From Bacillota bacterium (GTDB taxonomy: Bacteria; Bacillota; Clostridia; Christensenellales; SZUA-584), in the NCBI GenBank assembly GCA_023396555.1, contig JAEWWC010000188.1:1-6265 (forward strand): a DNA stretch of 6,265 bases. Direction: 5' to 3'. Within the stretch, counting starts at the first letter, position 1. Every line of letters begins with the position of its first letter. Of this stretch, positions 1-5,373 are shown in pieces. The position numbers and the translations under genes are program-made. The notes below the pieces were generated by a model. It was not told where the DNA came from. It did not search any database and worked only from the letters and a program-made list of their open reading frames with translations.

Positions 1-813
1 GCGGAAGGCACGCCGGTAGCGGGCGGCCTGTACGACATCGACTCGGCGGGTATCGCGGCGGGCATGGTGGACGAGACACTGTGGAACGTGATCGCCGGGA
101 CGTGGTGCAACAACCAGTTTGTGAGCCAAAAGCCGCTGCAAAATAAGGACTTTTTCAGCACCACGGTGTATTCCAAACCGGGCTACTGGCTGATGCTGGA
201 GGGCAGCCCGACGTCTGCGAGCAACCTCGAATGGTTCGTGCGGGAGTTCCTGCAGGTGGAGAAGCAGCTCGCCAAAGCCAGCGGCACTTCCGTCTATGAC
301 ATATGCAACGACGCGGTGCGGTGCACACAGCCCGAGGATGCGGAGATCGTGTTCGTGCCGTTCCTCTACGGCAGCAACGCGGGGCGCAAGGCCAAGGCGG
401 TGTTCGTGGGGCTGGAGGGCTGGCACAAGCGGGAACACATGGTCCGCGCGATATACGAGGGCATCTGCTTCTCGCACCGGCACCATATCGAGAAGATACT
501 GGCGGTGCAGAAGCCGCCGCAGGCGGTGCGCATTGCGGGCGGCGCGGCGCGCTCGGACGTATGGGTGCAGATGTTCGCGGATGTGCTGGGCATGCCGATG
601 GAGGTGACTGCGGCGTCCGAGCTGGGCACGCTGGGCGCGGCGATGTGTGCCGGCGTGGGCGTGGGGCTGCTGCAGGGCTTCGACGCAGCCGCGCGCAGTA
701 TGGTGCGTGTGACCCATAGGGTGGAGCCGGACGCGTCCAAGGCGGACGTATACGCGGACAAATACAGGCTGTATAAAAAAGCGATCGGGAGCCTCGCGGG
801 CTACTGGGAATAA
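1..813 (+). CDS. FGGY-family carbohydrate kinase, L-xylulokinase (LyxK)-like, 5'-truncated by window edge
   Basis: The reading frame is open from base 1 to the TAA at 811-813, so 270 C-terminal residues of a kinase of about 500 are visible. FGGY kinases transfer phosphate from ATP to a sugar, usually a ketose or polyol, in the cytoplasm. Visible residues, counted from base 1: GGLYD at 8-12, where D12 matches the catalytic-base position of the family; GTW at 33-35; SPTSASNLEWF at 69-79; PFLYGSNAG at 120-128; an HxxxHMVRAIYEG-like helix after it; and the adenosine-binding GGAARSD at 180-186. The SPTS.NLEWF, FLYGSNAG and SDVWMQM-type blocks match my memory of E. coli LyxK closely, so L-xylulose is the best substrate guess, but related ketoses are possible. 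The ATG at 64 is internal and not the start, because conserved family sequence precedes it. The dehydrogenase begins 29 nt downstream, consistent with one transcript. Confidence 0.93.
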   Translation, partial: AEGTPVAGGLYDIDSAGIAAGMVDETLWNVIAGTWCNNQFVSQKPLQNKDFFSTTVYSKPGYWLMLEGSPTSASNLEWFVREFLQVEKQLAKASGTSVYDICNDAVRCTQPEDAEIVFVPFLYGSNAGRKAKAVFVGLEGWHKREHMVRAIYEGICFSHRHHIEKILAVQKPPQAVRIAGGAARSDVWVQMFADVLGMPMEVTAASELGTLGAAMCAGVGVGLLQGFDAAARSMVRVTHRVEPDASKADVYADKYRLYKKAIGSLAGYWE

Positions 814-830
814 GTCGCTTTAAAAGTATG

Positions 831-835
831 GGAGG
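831..835 (+). promoter_or_regulatory. Ribosome binding site deciding a GTG start
   Basis: GGAGG lies 7 nt upstream of the in-frame GTG at 843-845. The ATG at 828 sits immediately before this motif and has no Shine-Dalgarno sequence of its own, so the GTG is the better start of the downstream dehydrogenase. Confidence 0.75.
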
Positions 836-842
836 AATATCA

Positions 843-1883
843 GTGGAAAAGCATGAAGATCTAAAGGTGGTGTATTACGCGCCGCGGGACATCCGGGTGG
901 AGCCGTTCGGCGACATACCGAAGCCGGGCGACGGTGAAGTGCTGATTAAGGTGGAGGCCTGCGCGATATGCGGCTCGGACCTCAAGACGTACCTGAACGG
1001 CAACCCGCGCATGCGTCCGCCGGCCATCATCGGGCACGAGTTCTGCGGCACCATCATCGAGACGGGTGCGGGCGTGATGGGCTACCATGTCGGCCAGCGC
1101 GTGACGATGGCGACGACGATGGGCTGCGGCGAGTGCGTCTACTGCCGTGAGGGCAAGACCAATATCTGCAAGAACCTCAAGGCGATGGGCTTCCATTGCA
1201 ACGGCGCGATGGCGGCGTATACCGTGGTGCCCGCCGGCGCGGTGAGCATGGGCAACATCGTGGACGTGGGCGATCTGGACGCCGAGATCGCGGCGCTGTC
1301 CGAGCCGATGTCCTGCGCGATCAACGGCCTCGGGCGGCTGCCCAAGGGTGCGGTCAAGTCCGCGCTGATCATCGGCATCGGTGCGCTAGGCATGATGCAC
1401 GCGCTGGCGCTGCAGGAATATGGCGTAGAAACAATCGTCTGCGTCAGCGGCCCCGGCGTGAAGAAAGACATCATGACGGGCCTTGGTTTCAGCGTAATCG
1501 GACGCGATGAGGTGGATGAGAAGTATCTGGAGCTGTCGGGCGGAGACGGCTTCGACCTTGTGGTGATCACCGCGCCGTCCAATCCGGTGCAGGCCGAGGC
1601 GATCAAGTATGCCCGCAAGGGCGGCTATGTGTCGTACTTCGCAAGCCTGCCGCCGGGCAGCGAGATGATACTGCTGAACAGCCGCACGCTGCACTACAAC
1701 GAGCTGGTGCTGTTCGGCACTTCCGATTCCACCGCGGAGCACGTGAAGCAGGCGCAGGTGATACTGAACGCCCGCAAAGACGCGTTTAAGAAGATCATCA
1801 CCACGCTGCCTCTGAAGGACTTCCAGAAGGGCGTCGACGGCCTTCTGGACAAATCTCTCGCCAAAGTGGTGCTGATACCGTGA
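843..1883 (+). CDS. Zinc-dependent medium-chain alcohol/polyol dehydrogenase
   Basis: A 346-residue protein if started at GTG 843, the start favoured by the RBS; 351 residues from ATG 828. It is a cytoplasmic MDR-superfamily enzyme of the sorbitol dehydrogenase type, expected to oxidise a secondary alcohol of a polyol or sugar with a nicotinamide cofactor. Numbered from the GTG: catalytic zinc ligands C43 (in ICGSD), H65 and E66 (GHE), plus E154 in EPMSC; structural zinc cysteines C95, C98, C101 and C109; Rossmann GIGALG at 178-183. The position after the second beta strand, normally Asp in NAD-dependent members, falls in the stretch SGPGVKK (202-208) with no acidic residue, so cofactor preference may differ. 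It follows the LyxK-like kinase by 29 nt, which suggests it makes the ketose that the kinase phosphorylates (inference). It is clearly related to the - strand dehydrogenase at 4298-5347, sharing EP.SC.N and a C-terminal LN....HY.EL block. The substrate cannot be named from sequence. Confidence 0.93.
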   Translation: MEKHEDLKVVYYAPRDIRVEPFGDIPKPGDGEVLIKVEACAICGSDLKTYLNGNPRMRPPAIIGHEFCGTIIETGAGVMGYHVGQRVTMATTMGCGECVYCREGKTNICKNLKAMGFHCNGAMAAYTVVPAGAVSMGNIVDVGDLDAEIAALSEPMSCAINGLGRLPKGAVKSALIIGIGALGMMHALALQEYGVETIVCVSGPGVKKDIMTGLGFSVIGRDEVDEKYLELSGGDGFDLVVITAPSNPVQAEAIKYARKGGYVSYFASLPPGSEMILLNSRTLHYNELVLFGTSDSTAEHVKQAQVILNARKDAFKKIITTLPLKDFQKGVDGLLDKSLAKVVLIP

Positions 1884-1890
1884 TTATAAA

Positions 1891-1949
1891 GGTCTAAGAC
1901 CGTGGAGGCGCTGCCTCCACGCCTCCGCTAAAGGGGCGTGCCCCTTTAG
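1891..1949 (+). repeat. Stacked inverted repeats, candidate dispersed double-hairpin element
   Basis: Three hairpins stand end to end just after the dehydrogenase stop. A small one is GGTC-TAA-GACC (1891-1901). The second is a perfect 9-bp stem, CGTGGAGGC / GCCTCCACG, with a GCT loop (1901-1921). The third has arms CTAAAGGGGC and GCCCCTTTAG (1928-1949) around GT, a 9-bp stem with a 4-nt loop if the innermost pair opens. None is followed by a T run, so they are not terminators themselves. The design resembles short palindromic elements repeated in many clostridial genomes, but copy number cannot be seen in one window. They may stabilise the mRNA 3' end. Confidence 0.6.
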
Positions 1950-1960
1950 AATCCCATCAA

Positions 1961-1996
1961 AAAAATGCCTTTTGCGAAAGGCATTTTTCATTTTTT
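1961..1996 (+). terminator. Strong intrinsic terminator, probably bidirectional
   Basis: A perfect 12-bp stem, AAAAATGCCTTT / AAAGGCATTTTT (1961-1988) with a TGCG loop, is followed by a T-rich tract. The opposite strand also ends the stem in a run of T from the A tract at 1959-1965. It lies between the + strand kinase/dehydrogenase unit and the - strand membrane-protein gene, so it can end transcription from both sides. Confidence 0.9.
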
Positions 1997-2064
1997 ATTA
2001 CACTTATTTATTAACAAAAATCAGGAGATCGGGGCTGAAGTGAAATCGCTTGACATCGTGCAGT

Positions 2065-2090
2065 GCCCGTCCGTGAATGGCGGGCTTTTT
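2065..2090 (+). terminator. Second terminator-like hairpin, + strand polarity
   Basis: GCCCGTC (2065-2071) can pair with GGCGGGC (2079-2085), including one G-U pair, around a 7-nt loop, and is followed by TTTTTGTT. The T run is on the + strand only, so it does not fit as the terminator of the - strand membrane gene that ends at 2110. It may back up the 1961-1996 terminator or end an unrecognised short transcript. No promoter or gene is evident in 1997-2064. Confidence 0.5.
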
Positions 2091-2109
2091 GTTGCGGATG
2101 TTTCGAATG

Positions 2110-2565
2110 CTATGCGGCAGGCGAAGCGGATTTCTTGTATATGCATCCGCCGATGATGTAAAGAACGGGCAGTACGGCGCCGACGATGGTCAGTATTCCC
2201 GTTGGGATACTCAGGCTGGTCATATTAAAGCTGCCGCACGCGAGACTCAGCGCCAGGCTGACAAGAGACAGCGCGCAGAGAACGATGCCGGCGGCAATGA
2301 AAAATCCGCCATTTGCCGGGTCTTTGCACTTTTTCAGCCCGATGCAGCCAAGAATCAGCTCCAGCGCGCTGGAAACAAAAATCAGTATCATCGTCACAAT
2401 GAGGATGCTCGCCCATTCAACGAAGAGGGAAACGTCGATTGCAGGGTCGTACACTCCGATAAAGGAATAGATCAGCCCGAACACAGAAATAACCGTTGAA
2501 ATAGCCCCAAATACGATCAGCAAGATGCTGCCTGTCTTCAATAATCTTTTGTCCGGCATGTTCAT
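2110..2565 (-). CDS. Hypothetical four-helix integral membrane protein
   Basis: 151 residues from the ATG at 2565. GGAGG at 2572-2576 lies 6 nt upstream of it, so the longer open frame to 2628 is not used: it would add residues with no RBS and would include the promoter. Hydrophobic segments lie at about residues 12-38, 52-77, 87-109 and 120-143, consistent with four transmembrane helices and a short polar loop, KKCKDPANGG, between helices 2 and 3. There is no cleavable-looking signal peptide and no catalytic motif. The tail KKSASPAA is basic then small residues, which suggests a cytoplasmic C terminus. I do not recognise a named family with confidence; small DUF4064-type membrane proteins are one possibility but are not established. 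It is divergent from the Gly/Cys-rich gene and shares its upstream region. Confidence 0.8.
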   Translation of the reverse strand: MNMPDKRLLKTGSILLIVFGAISTVISVFGLIYSFIGVYDPAIDVSLFVEWASILIVTMILIFVSSALELILGCIGLKKCKDPANGGFFIAAGIVLCALSLVSLALSLACGSFNMTSLSIPTGILTIVGAVLPVLYIIGGCIYKKSASPAA

Positions 2566-2571
2566 AAACAA

Positions 2572-2576
2572 CCTCC
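2572..2576 (-). promoter_or_regulatory. Ribosome binding site of the membrane-protein gene
   Basis: On the - strand GGAGG is followed by TTGTTT and then ATG at 2565. It fixes the start well inside the longer open frame that runs up to 2628. Confidence 0.8.
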
Positions 2577-2611
2577 AAAATACAATTTCGCCATGATACC
2601 TTGGAATGTTC

Positions 2612-2647
2612 CAGATAAATAGTAACATCCCAAAACCACTTGTTCAA
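2612..2647 (-). promoter_or_regulatory. Candidate sigma-A-type promoter of the membrane-protein gene
   Basis: On the - strand a TTGAAC box (2642-2647) is followed after exactly 17 nt by TACTAT (2619-2624). Each matches 4 of 6 consensus bases. Transcription would begin near 2612, giving a leader of about 47 nt before the ATG at 2565. Two palindromes overlap it (described separately), as expected of a regulated promoter. This is pattern-based only. Confidence 0.45.
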
Positions 2648-2658
2648 TGAGGAACAAG
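2639..2658. promoter_or_regulatory. Operator-like palindrome over the -35 box
   Basis: CTTGTTC-N6-GAACAAG is a perfect 7-bp inverted repeat with a 6-nt centre. It covers the candidate -35 box of the - strand membrane-protein promoter. A second, shorter palindrome, TGGAA-TG-TTCCA (2602-2613), falls at the predicted transcription start. Both have the size and placement of repressor sites, but no cognate regulator can be named. Confidence 0.4.
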
Positions 2659-2828
2659 CCAGCATTCAGCCAGTTTATTCAGATCATCACAGGGTATGGT
2701 GTCAGTTTCATCGAACAGGGAACAGGCTAAAATTGCACACACTCCGGGCTGTGAATATTCGCACCAATTCTGCGCCTCTTACGTAGTATAGATTAGCTTT
2801 GAAAAAGCGGTCCAAATCATTATTTTTC
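2659..2828. other. Divergent intergenic region with short direct repeats, no gene seen
   Basis: No credible coding region on either strand. It contains a tandem GAACAGG-GAACAGG (2713-2726), related to the GAACAAG half-site at 2652-2658, and an imperfect direct repeat AGCCAG...ATTCAG just upstream of it. The Gly/Cys-rich gene must have its promoter here. A TATAGA at 2787-2792 could be a -10 box, but no convincing -35 box lies at the right distance, and I could not fit a sporulation sigma-factor promoter. Confidence 0.4.
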
Positions 2829-2834
2829 AGGAGG
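2829..2834 (+). promoter_or_regulatory. Ribosome binding site of the Gly/Cys-rich gene
   Basis: AGGAGG lies 8 nt upstream of the ATG at 2843. It is a strong match to the anti-Shine-Dalgarno sequence and is the main evidence that this low-complexity reading frame is a real, well-translated gene. Confidence 0.85.
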
Positions 2835-2842
2835 ATCTTCAT

Positions 2843-3070
2843 ATGGGTAACGGATGCGGAGGCTTCGGCGGATTTGGTGGCAGCTGTTGTTGGATTATAA
2901 TCCTGCTAATTTGCTGCTGCGGTAACGGATTTGGTTTTGGCGGTGTTGGCTGCGGTGACAACGTTGGCGGCGTTGGCGGCTTCTTTGGCAACGGCTGTGA
3001 GATTATCATTCTGATACTGATTATCTGCTGCTGCTGCGGTAACCACGGCTTTGGAGGAGTTGGCTGCTAA
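2843..3070 (+). CDS. Small Gly/Cys-rich protein with two repeats and two hydrophobic cores
   Basis: 75 residues, of which I count 26 Gly and 13 Cys. Each half has the same plan: a Gly/Phe-rich stretch, a Cys, a short Ile/Leu core (WIIILLI at 17-23; EIIILILII at 53-61), a Cys cluster (CCC at 24-26; CCCC at 62-65), then GN and a GGVGC ending (33-37 and 71-75). The duplication is visible in DNA: TGCTGCTGCGGTAAC occurs at 2912-2926 and again at 3029-3043, 117 nt (39 codons) apart. The cores are short for full membrane helices but could sit in or on a membrane. Function is unknown. It resembles small clostridial proteins that I recall being annotated as 'chorion class high-cysteine HCB protein 13', and more loosely the tiny YjcZ-type Gly-rich membrane/spore proteins of bacilli. 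A spore-coat, envelope or metal/redox role is speculation. It has its own strong RBS and a downstream terminator, so it is probably monocistronic. Confidence 0.85.
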   Translation: MGNGCGGFGGFGGSCCWIIILLICCCGNGFGFGGVGCGDNVGGVGGFFGNGCEIIILILIICCCCGNHGFGGVGC

Positions 3071-3089
3071 TACTTAAACACCGGCCGGG

Positions 3090-3121
3090 CATAAGCGGCA
3101 TCTTATGACCACGCACATAAG
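3090..3121 (+). other. Mutually exclusive small hairpins in the 3' untranslated region
   Basis: CTTATG (3102-3107) can pair with CATAAG either upstream (3090-3095, 6-nt loop) or downstream (3116-3121, 8-nt loop). Only one can form at a time. Both lie after the stop of the Gly/Cys-rich gene and before its terminator. The role is unknown and the stems are short. Confidence 0.35.
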
Positions 3122-3141
3122 ACTTCAAGAATTACATGAGG

Positions 3142-3174
3142 GGGAGGCGTTCTTGAAAGGGCGCTTCTCTTTTT
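3142..3174 (+). terminator. Intrinsic terminator of the Gly/Cys-rich gene
   Basis: GGGAGGCG (3142-3149) pairs with CGCTTCTC (3162-3169), including two G-U pairs, around a 12-nt loop and is followed by five T (3170-3174). The loop contains TTCTTGAA (3150-3157), which is complementary to TTCAAGAA at 3124-3131, so an alternative fold or pseudoknot is possible. Confidence 0.65.
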
Positions 3175-3188
3175 ATGTCGAATGCCAT

Positions 3189-3227
3189 AAAAAAAGAGCG
3201 GCTCCGGTATTTTACGCCGGGTCCGCT
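3189..3227 (-). terminator. Intrinsic terminator of the dehydrogenase operon
   Basis: On the - strand AGCGG and CCGCT (ends of 3197-3227) close a stem that continues, past a two-base mismatch, with CCGG pairing to CCGG. It is followed by CTC-free T7 (complement of 3189-3195, one base pair-step after the stem). It lies 14 nt beyond the GatD-like gene's stop and is back to back with the + strand terminator at 3142-3174. Confidence 0.8.
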
Positions 3228-3240
3228 AACGCCATACGAC

Positions 3241-4287
3241 TTAATCCATTACATACATCACTTTATTGAAGAAGGTTTGGCGCTGTGCCATCATCTGTAT
3301 GGGAGCCACGCCGTCCTCCAGACGCACCCGGTGGGACACCAGCGGCGCGACGTCGATGGTTTTGGACGATATCAGCTCGGCGACCGTCTTCCATTCGTTC
3401 TTGGGCAGGTTGCTGTATACCGAGTTCCATGTGCCGGTCAGCGTCAGCTGGCGGCGCAGTATCGCCTCATAGGCCTGTATGGACAGCGTCATCGCCTTGT
3501 GCGGCGTGCCCACTGCGATCACGCGTCCGAACTTGCGTGTGGCGAGCAGGCAGCTTTCGAGGCTGGCAGACGCGCCTGCGGCCTCCAGCGCTATATCCAC
3601 GCCCATGCCGTTTGTCTGTTCCTTTATCCATGCCGGCAGATCCACCTTGAGGCTGTTGACGGCACGCTCAAAGCCCATCTGCTTGGCGAAATCCACCTTG
3701 CTTTGGTCCACGTCGATCATCAGCACCTTGCAGCACCGCGTGTTTTTGGCGATCAGGCCCATCAGTACGCCGATGGGGCCGCAGCCGAACACCGCAACGG
3801 TGTCCAGTATGTCCGGATTGGCGAGACGGACGGCGTGCATTGCGATGCCGGTGGGCTCGCACAGCGCCAGCTCCTCGTATGTCACGTCTCCGCGGGGGGC
3901 CAGCACCAGATTGGGAACGGGCACCACCACGTATTCGGCGAAAGCGCCGTTACGGCGGGAACCCAGATAATCGTAGTCCTCGCACTGCGCGTACTGGCCT
4001 ATCTGGCAGCTGTCGCACTTCAGACAGGGGATCAGCGGAAACACCGCCGCCTTTTTGCCCGCGAGCGCAACATCTGCGCCAGGGCCGGCTTCCACGATCT
4101 GCCCGGCGAACTCATGGCCGGGTATCAGCGGAAAGCTGTAGGTGCCCTTTTCCAGCACACGGGGGATATCGCTGCCGCAGATGCCCGCGGCTTTCACCTT
4201 CATCAGAACTTCATTGGGGCCTGGAACGGGCTTTTGGACCTGTTCGAATCTTAAATCGCCCACGGCGTGCAGTACAAGCGCTTTCAT
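3241..4287 (-). CDS. Galactitol-1-phosphate 5-dehydrogenase (GatD)-like zinc dehydrogenase
   Basis: 348 residues from the ATG at 4287. A GTG at 4296 is in frame, but it overlaps the TGAGG Shine-Dalgarno (4296-4300), which is spaced 8 nt from the ATG, so the ATG is chosen. It is a cytoplasmic MDR enzyme. Catalytic zinc ligands are C37 (ICGSD), H58 and E59 (GHEFAG), plus E144; structural zinc cysteines are C88, C91, C94 and C102; the Rossmann motif is GCGPIG (168-173) with D192 ending beta 2, which indicates NAD. The blocks PLIPC.KC..C, DYDYLGSRRNGAFAEYVVV and ILRRQLTLTGTWNS...EW match my memory of E. coli GatD closely. GatD oxidises galactitol 1-phosphate to tagatose 6-phosphate, but no galactitol PTS genes are seen here, so the true substrate may be another polyol or its phosphate. 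It is the last gene of the - strand operon, 10 nt after the preceding dehydrogenase, with a terminator behind it. Confidence 0.92.
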   Translation of the reverse strand: MKALVLHAVGDLRFEQVQKPVPGPNEVLMKVKAAGICGSDIPRVLEKGTYSFPLIPGHEFAGQIVEAGPGADVALAGKKAAVFPLIPCLKCDSCQIGQYAQCEDYDYLGSRRNGAFAEYVVVPVPNLVLAPRGDVTYEELALCEPTGIAMHAVRLANPDILDTVAVFGCGPIGVLMGLIAKNTRCCKVLMIDVDQSKVDFAKQMGFERAVNSLKVDLPAWIKEQTNGMGVDIALEAAGASASLESCLLATRKFGRVIAVGTPHKAMTLSIQAYEAILRRQLTLTGTWNSVYSNLPKNEWKTVAELISSKTIDVAPLVSHRVRLEDGVAPIQMMAQRQTFFNKVMYVMD

Positions 4288-4295
4288 CGTCGTCA

Positions 4296-4300
4296 CCTCA
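4296..4300 (-). promoter_or_regulatory. Ribosome binding site overlapping the upstream stop codon
   Basis: TGAGG on the - strand contains the TGA stop (4298-4300) of the upstream dehydrogenase and lies 8 nt before the ATG at 4287. The overlap suggests translational coupling of the two dehydrogenases and argues against the GTG at 4296 as the start. Confidence 0.65.
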
Positions 4301-5347
4301 TTCGCCCATCTGCACGACGGCTTTCATGCCCTTGCCGGATGCCGCGTAGTCGAAAGCCTGCTGTATCTGATCGAGGCTGAATATGCCCGTCGCGAGATCC
4401 TTGAGGCTGATCTTGCCGGACGACGCGATGCGCATCGCCTGATAGAAGTCGAGTATGCTGGAGCCGGTGGTCGCCACCACCTGCAGTTCCTTGTAGTGTA
4501 TTAGGTTGGTGTTGAGCGGTACGATTTCCTTGCCTTGCGGCATGCCGCCGAAGAAGTTGATGCGTCCGCAGCGTGCCGCCATCTCCAGCGCAAGCGCCTG
4601 TATCTCGGGCACGGAACACGCGGTGATGATCACGTCCGCACCGATGCCGTCCGTGAGGTCCAGCACCGCCTGCTTTAAGTCCGTGGTTGCCGAATTGATG
4701 ACCACGTCCGCGCCGAACTTCTGTATCTCGGCGAGACGCGCGTCGGATATGTCCGCCACGATGATCTTGCCCGCGCCCGCGATGCGGCTGATCATCACAT
4801 GGCACGCGCCAATGGGGCCCGCACCCACAATCAGCACGATGTCGCCCGGGGCAGTGTGCAGAGATTCGTACGCGTTGTATGTGCAGGACAGTGGCTCGGT
4901 GAGCGCCGCTTCGATATAGGACAGCGAATCGGGTATCTTGATGGCGTTGCCCCGCTCGATGGCGCGGCCCGGCACCAGCATGTATTCCTGGAAGCCGCCG
5001 TCGTAGCTGATGCCGAACGCTTCATAGTCCGGGCAGAGCTGGTTTAAGCCCTTGAGGCACCACGGGCAGTGCCCGCAGCCCACGTTGGGCGGCGTTGCGA
5101 TGCGGTCTCCCACGCTGTAACCGGAGACGTTTTTGCCCACTTCCACCACCTCGCCGGCGATCTCATGGCTCAGCACGCGCTTTGTGCCCTGCGGTATTTT
5201 GAAATGGCCGGATTTGTAGATGCGCAGGTCGGTGCCGCACACAGCCGCGGCCCGCACTTTAATCAGAAGGTCGTTACCGCCGATCTTGGGGACGGGGACT
5301 TCTTCCACGCGCAGGTCGCCGATGCCATAGTAGTAAGCTGCTTTCAT
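4298..5347 (-). CDS. Zinc-dependent medium-chain dehydrogenase, sorbitol/polyol dehydrogenase type
   Basis: 349 residues from the ATG at 5347, preceded by AAGGA (5356-5360) at 8 nt. The same frame stays open far upstream, through the regulator gene, but the N-terminal MKAAYYYGIGDLRVEEVPVP is a canonical MDR start. Catalytic zinc ligands are C37 (VCGTD), H61 and E62, plus E151 (EPLSC). The usual Gly of the GHE motif is Ser (S60). Structural zinc cysteines are C91, C94, C97 and C105. The Rossmann motif is GAGPIG (175-180) with D199 two turns later, indicating NAD. It should interconvert a polyol and a ketose in the cytoplasm. It lies 26 nt after the RpiR-type regulator and 10 nt before the GatD-like gene, in one operon. 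It is closer to the + strand dehydrogenase at 843-1883 than to GatD (shared EP.SC.N and NTNLIHYKEL-like block). L-iditol/sorbitol-type activity is likely, but the substrate is not determinable. Confidence 0.93.
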   Translation of the reverse strand: MKAAYYYGIGDLRVEEVPVPKIGGNDLLIKVRAAAVCGTDLRIYKSGHFKIPQGTKRVLSHEIAGEVVEVGKNVSGYSVGDRIATPPNVGCGHCPWCLKGLNQLCPDYEAFGISYDGGFQEYMLVPGRAIERGNAIKIPDSLSYIEAALTEPLSCTYNAYESLHTAPGDIVLIVGAGPIGACHVMISRIAGAGKIIVADISDARLAEIQKFGADVVINSATTDLKQAVLDLTDGIGADVIITACSVPEIQALALEMAARCGRINFFGGMPQGKEIVPLNTNLIHYKELQVVATTGSSILDFYQAMRIASSGKISLKDLATGIFSLDQIQQAFDYAASGKGMKAVVQMGE

Positions 5348-5373
5348 GTGAGATTTCCTTTCATATATAAAAT

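Noticed and set aside
303..761. Several alternative-frame open stretches over the kinase on both strands
   Set aside because: Arg/Ala/Gly-rich low-complexity translations caused by GC-rich codon bias. The kinase frame carries the conserved family motifs.
2050..2055. Perfect TTGACA that could be a -35 box for a small RNA
   Set aside because: No acceptable -10 box at 16-18 nt; the sequence there is GTGAAT-like and lies inside the hairpin loop.
1965..2156. Small + strand reading frame of 63 codons
   Set aside because: It begins within the terminator stem, has no RBS and no recognisable features, and runs through the second terminator hairpin.
2566..2628. N-terminal extension of the membrane protein to an ATG at 2628
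   Set aside because: No RBS at 2628, and a good one (2572-2576) before the ATG at 2565. The extension overlaps the candidate promoter.
2753..2794. Possible sporulation sigma-E-type promoter (AATATT and TATAGATT) for the Gly/Cys-rich gene
   Set aside because: The boxes are about 27 nt apart, far beyond the 13-15 nt spacing expected for sigma-E.
3175..4254. 359-codon + strand open reading frame spanning almost the whole GatD-like gene
   Set aside because: It is the antisense shadow of a clear zinc dehydrogenase. It has no RBS, no family motifs and a His/Gln/Ala-rich translation typical of reversed GC-rich genes, and it starts inside the terminator.
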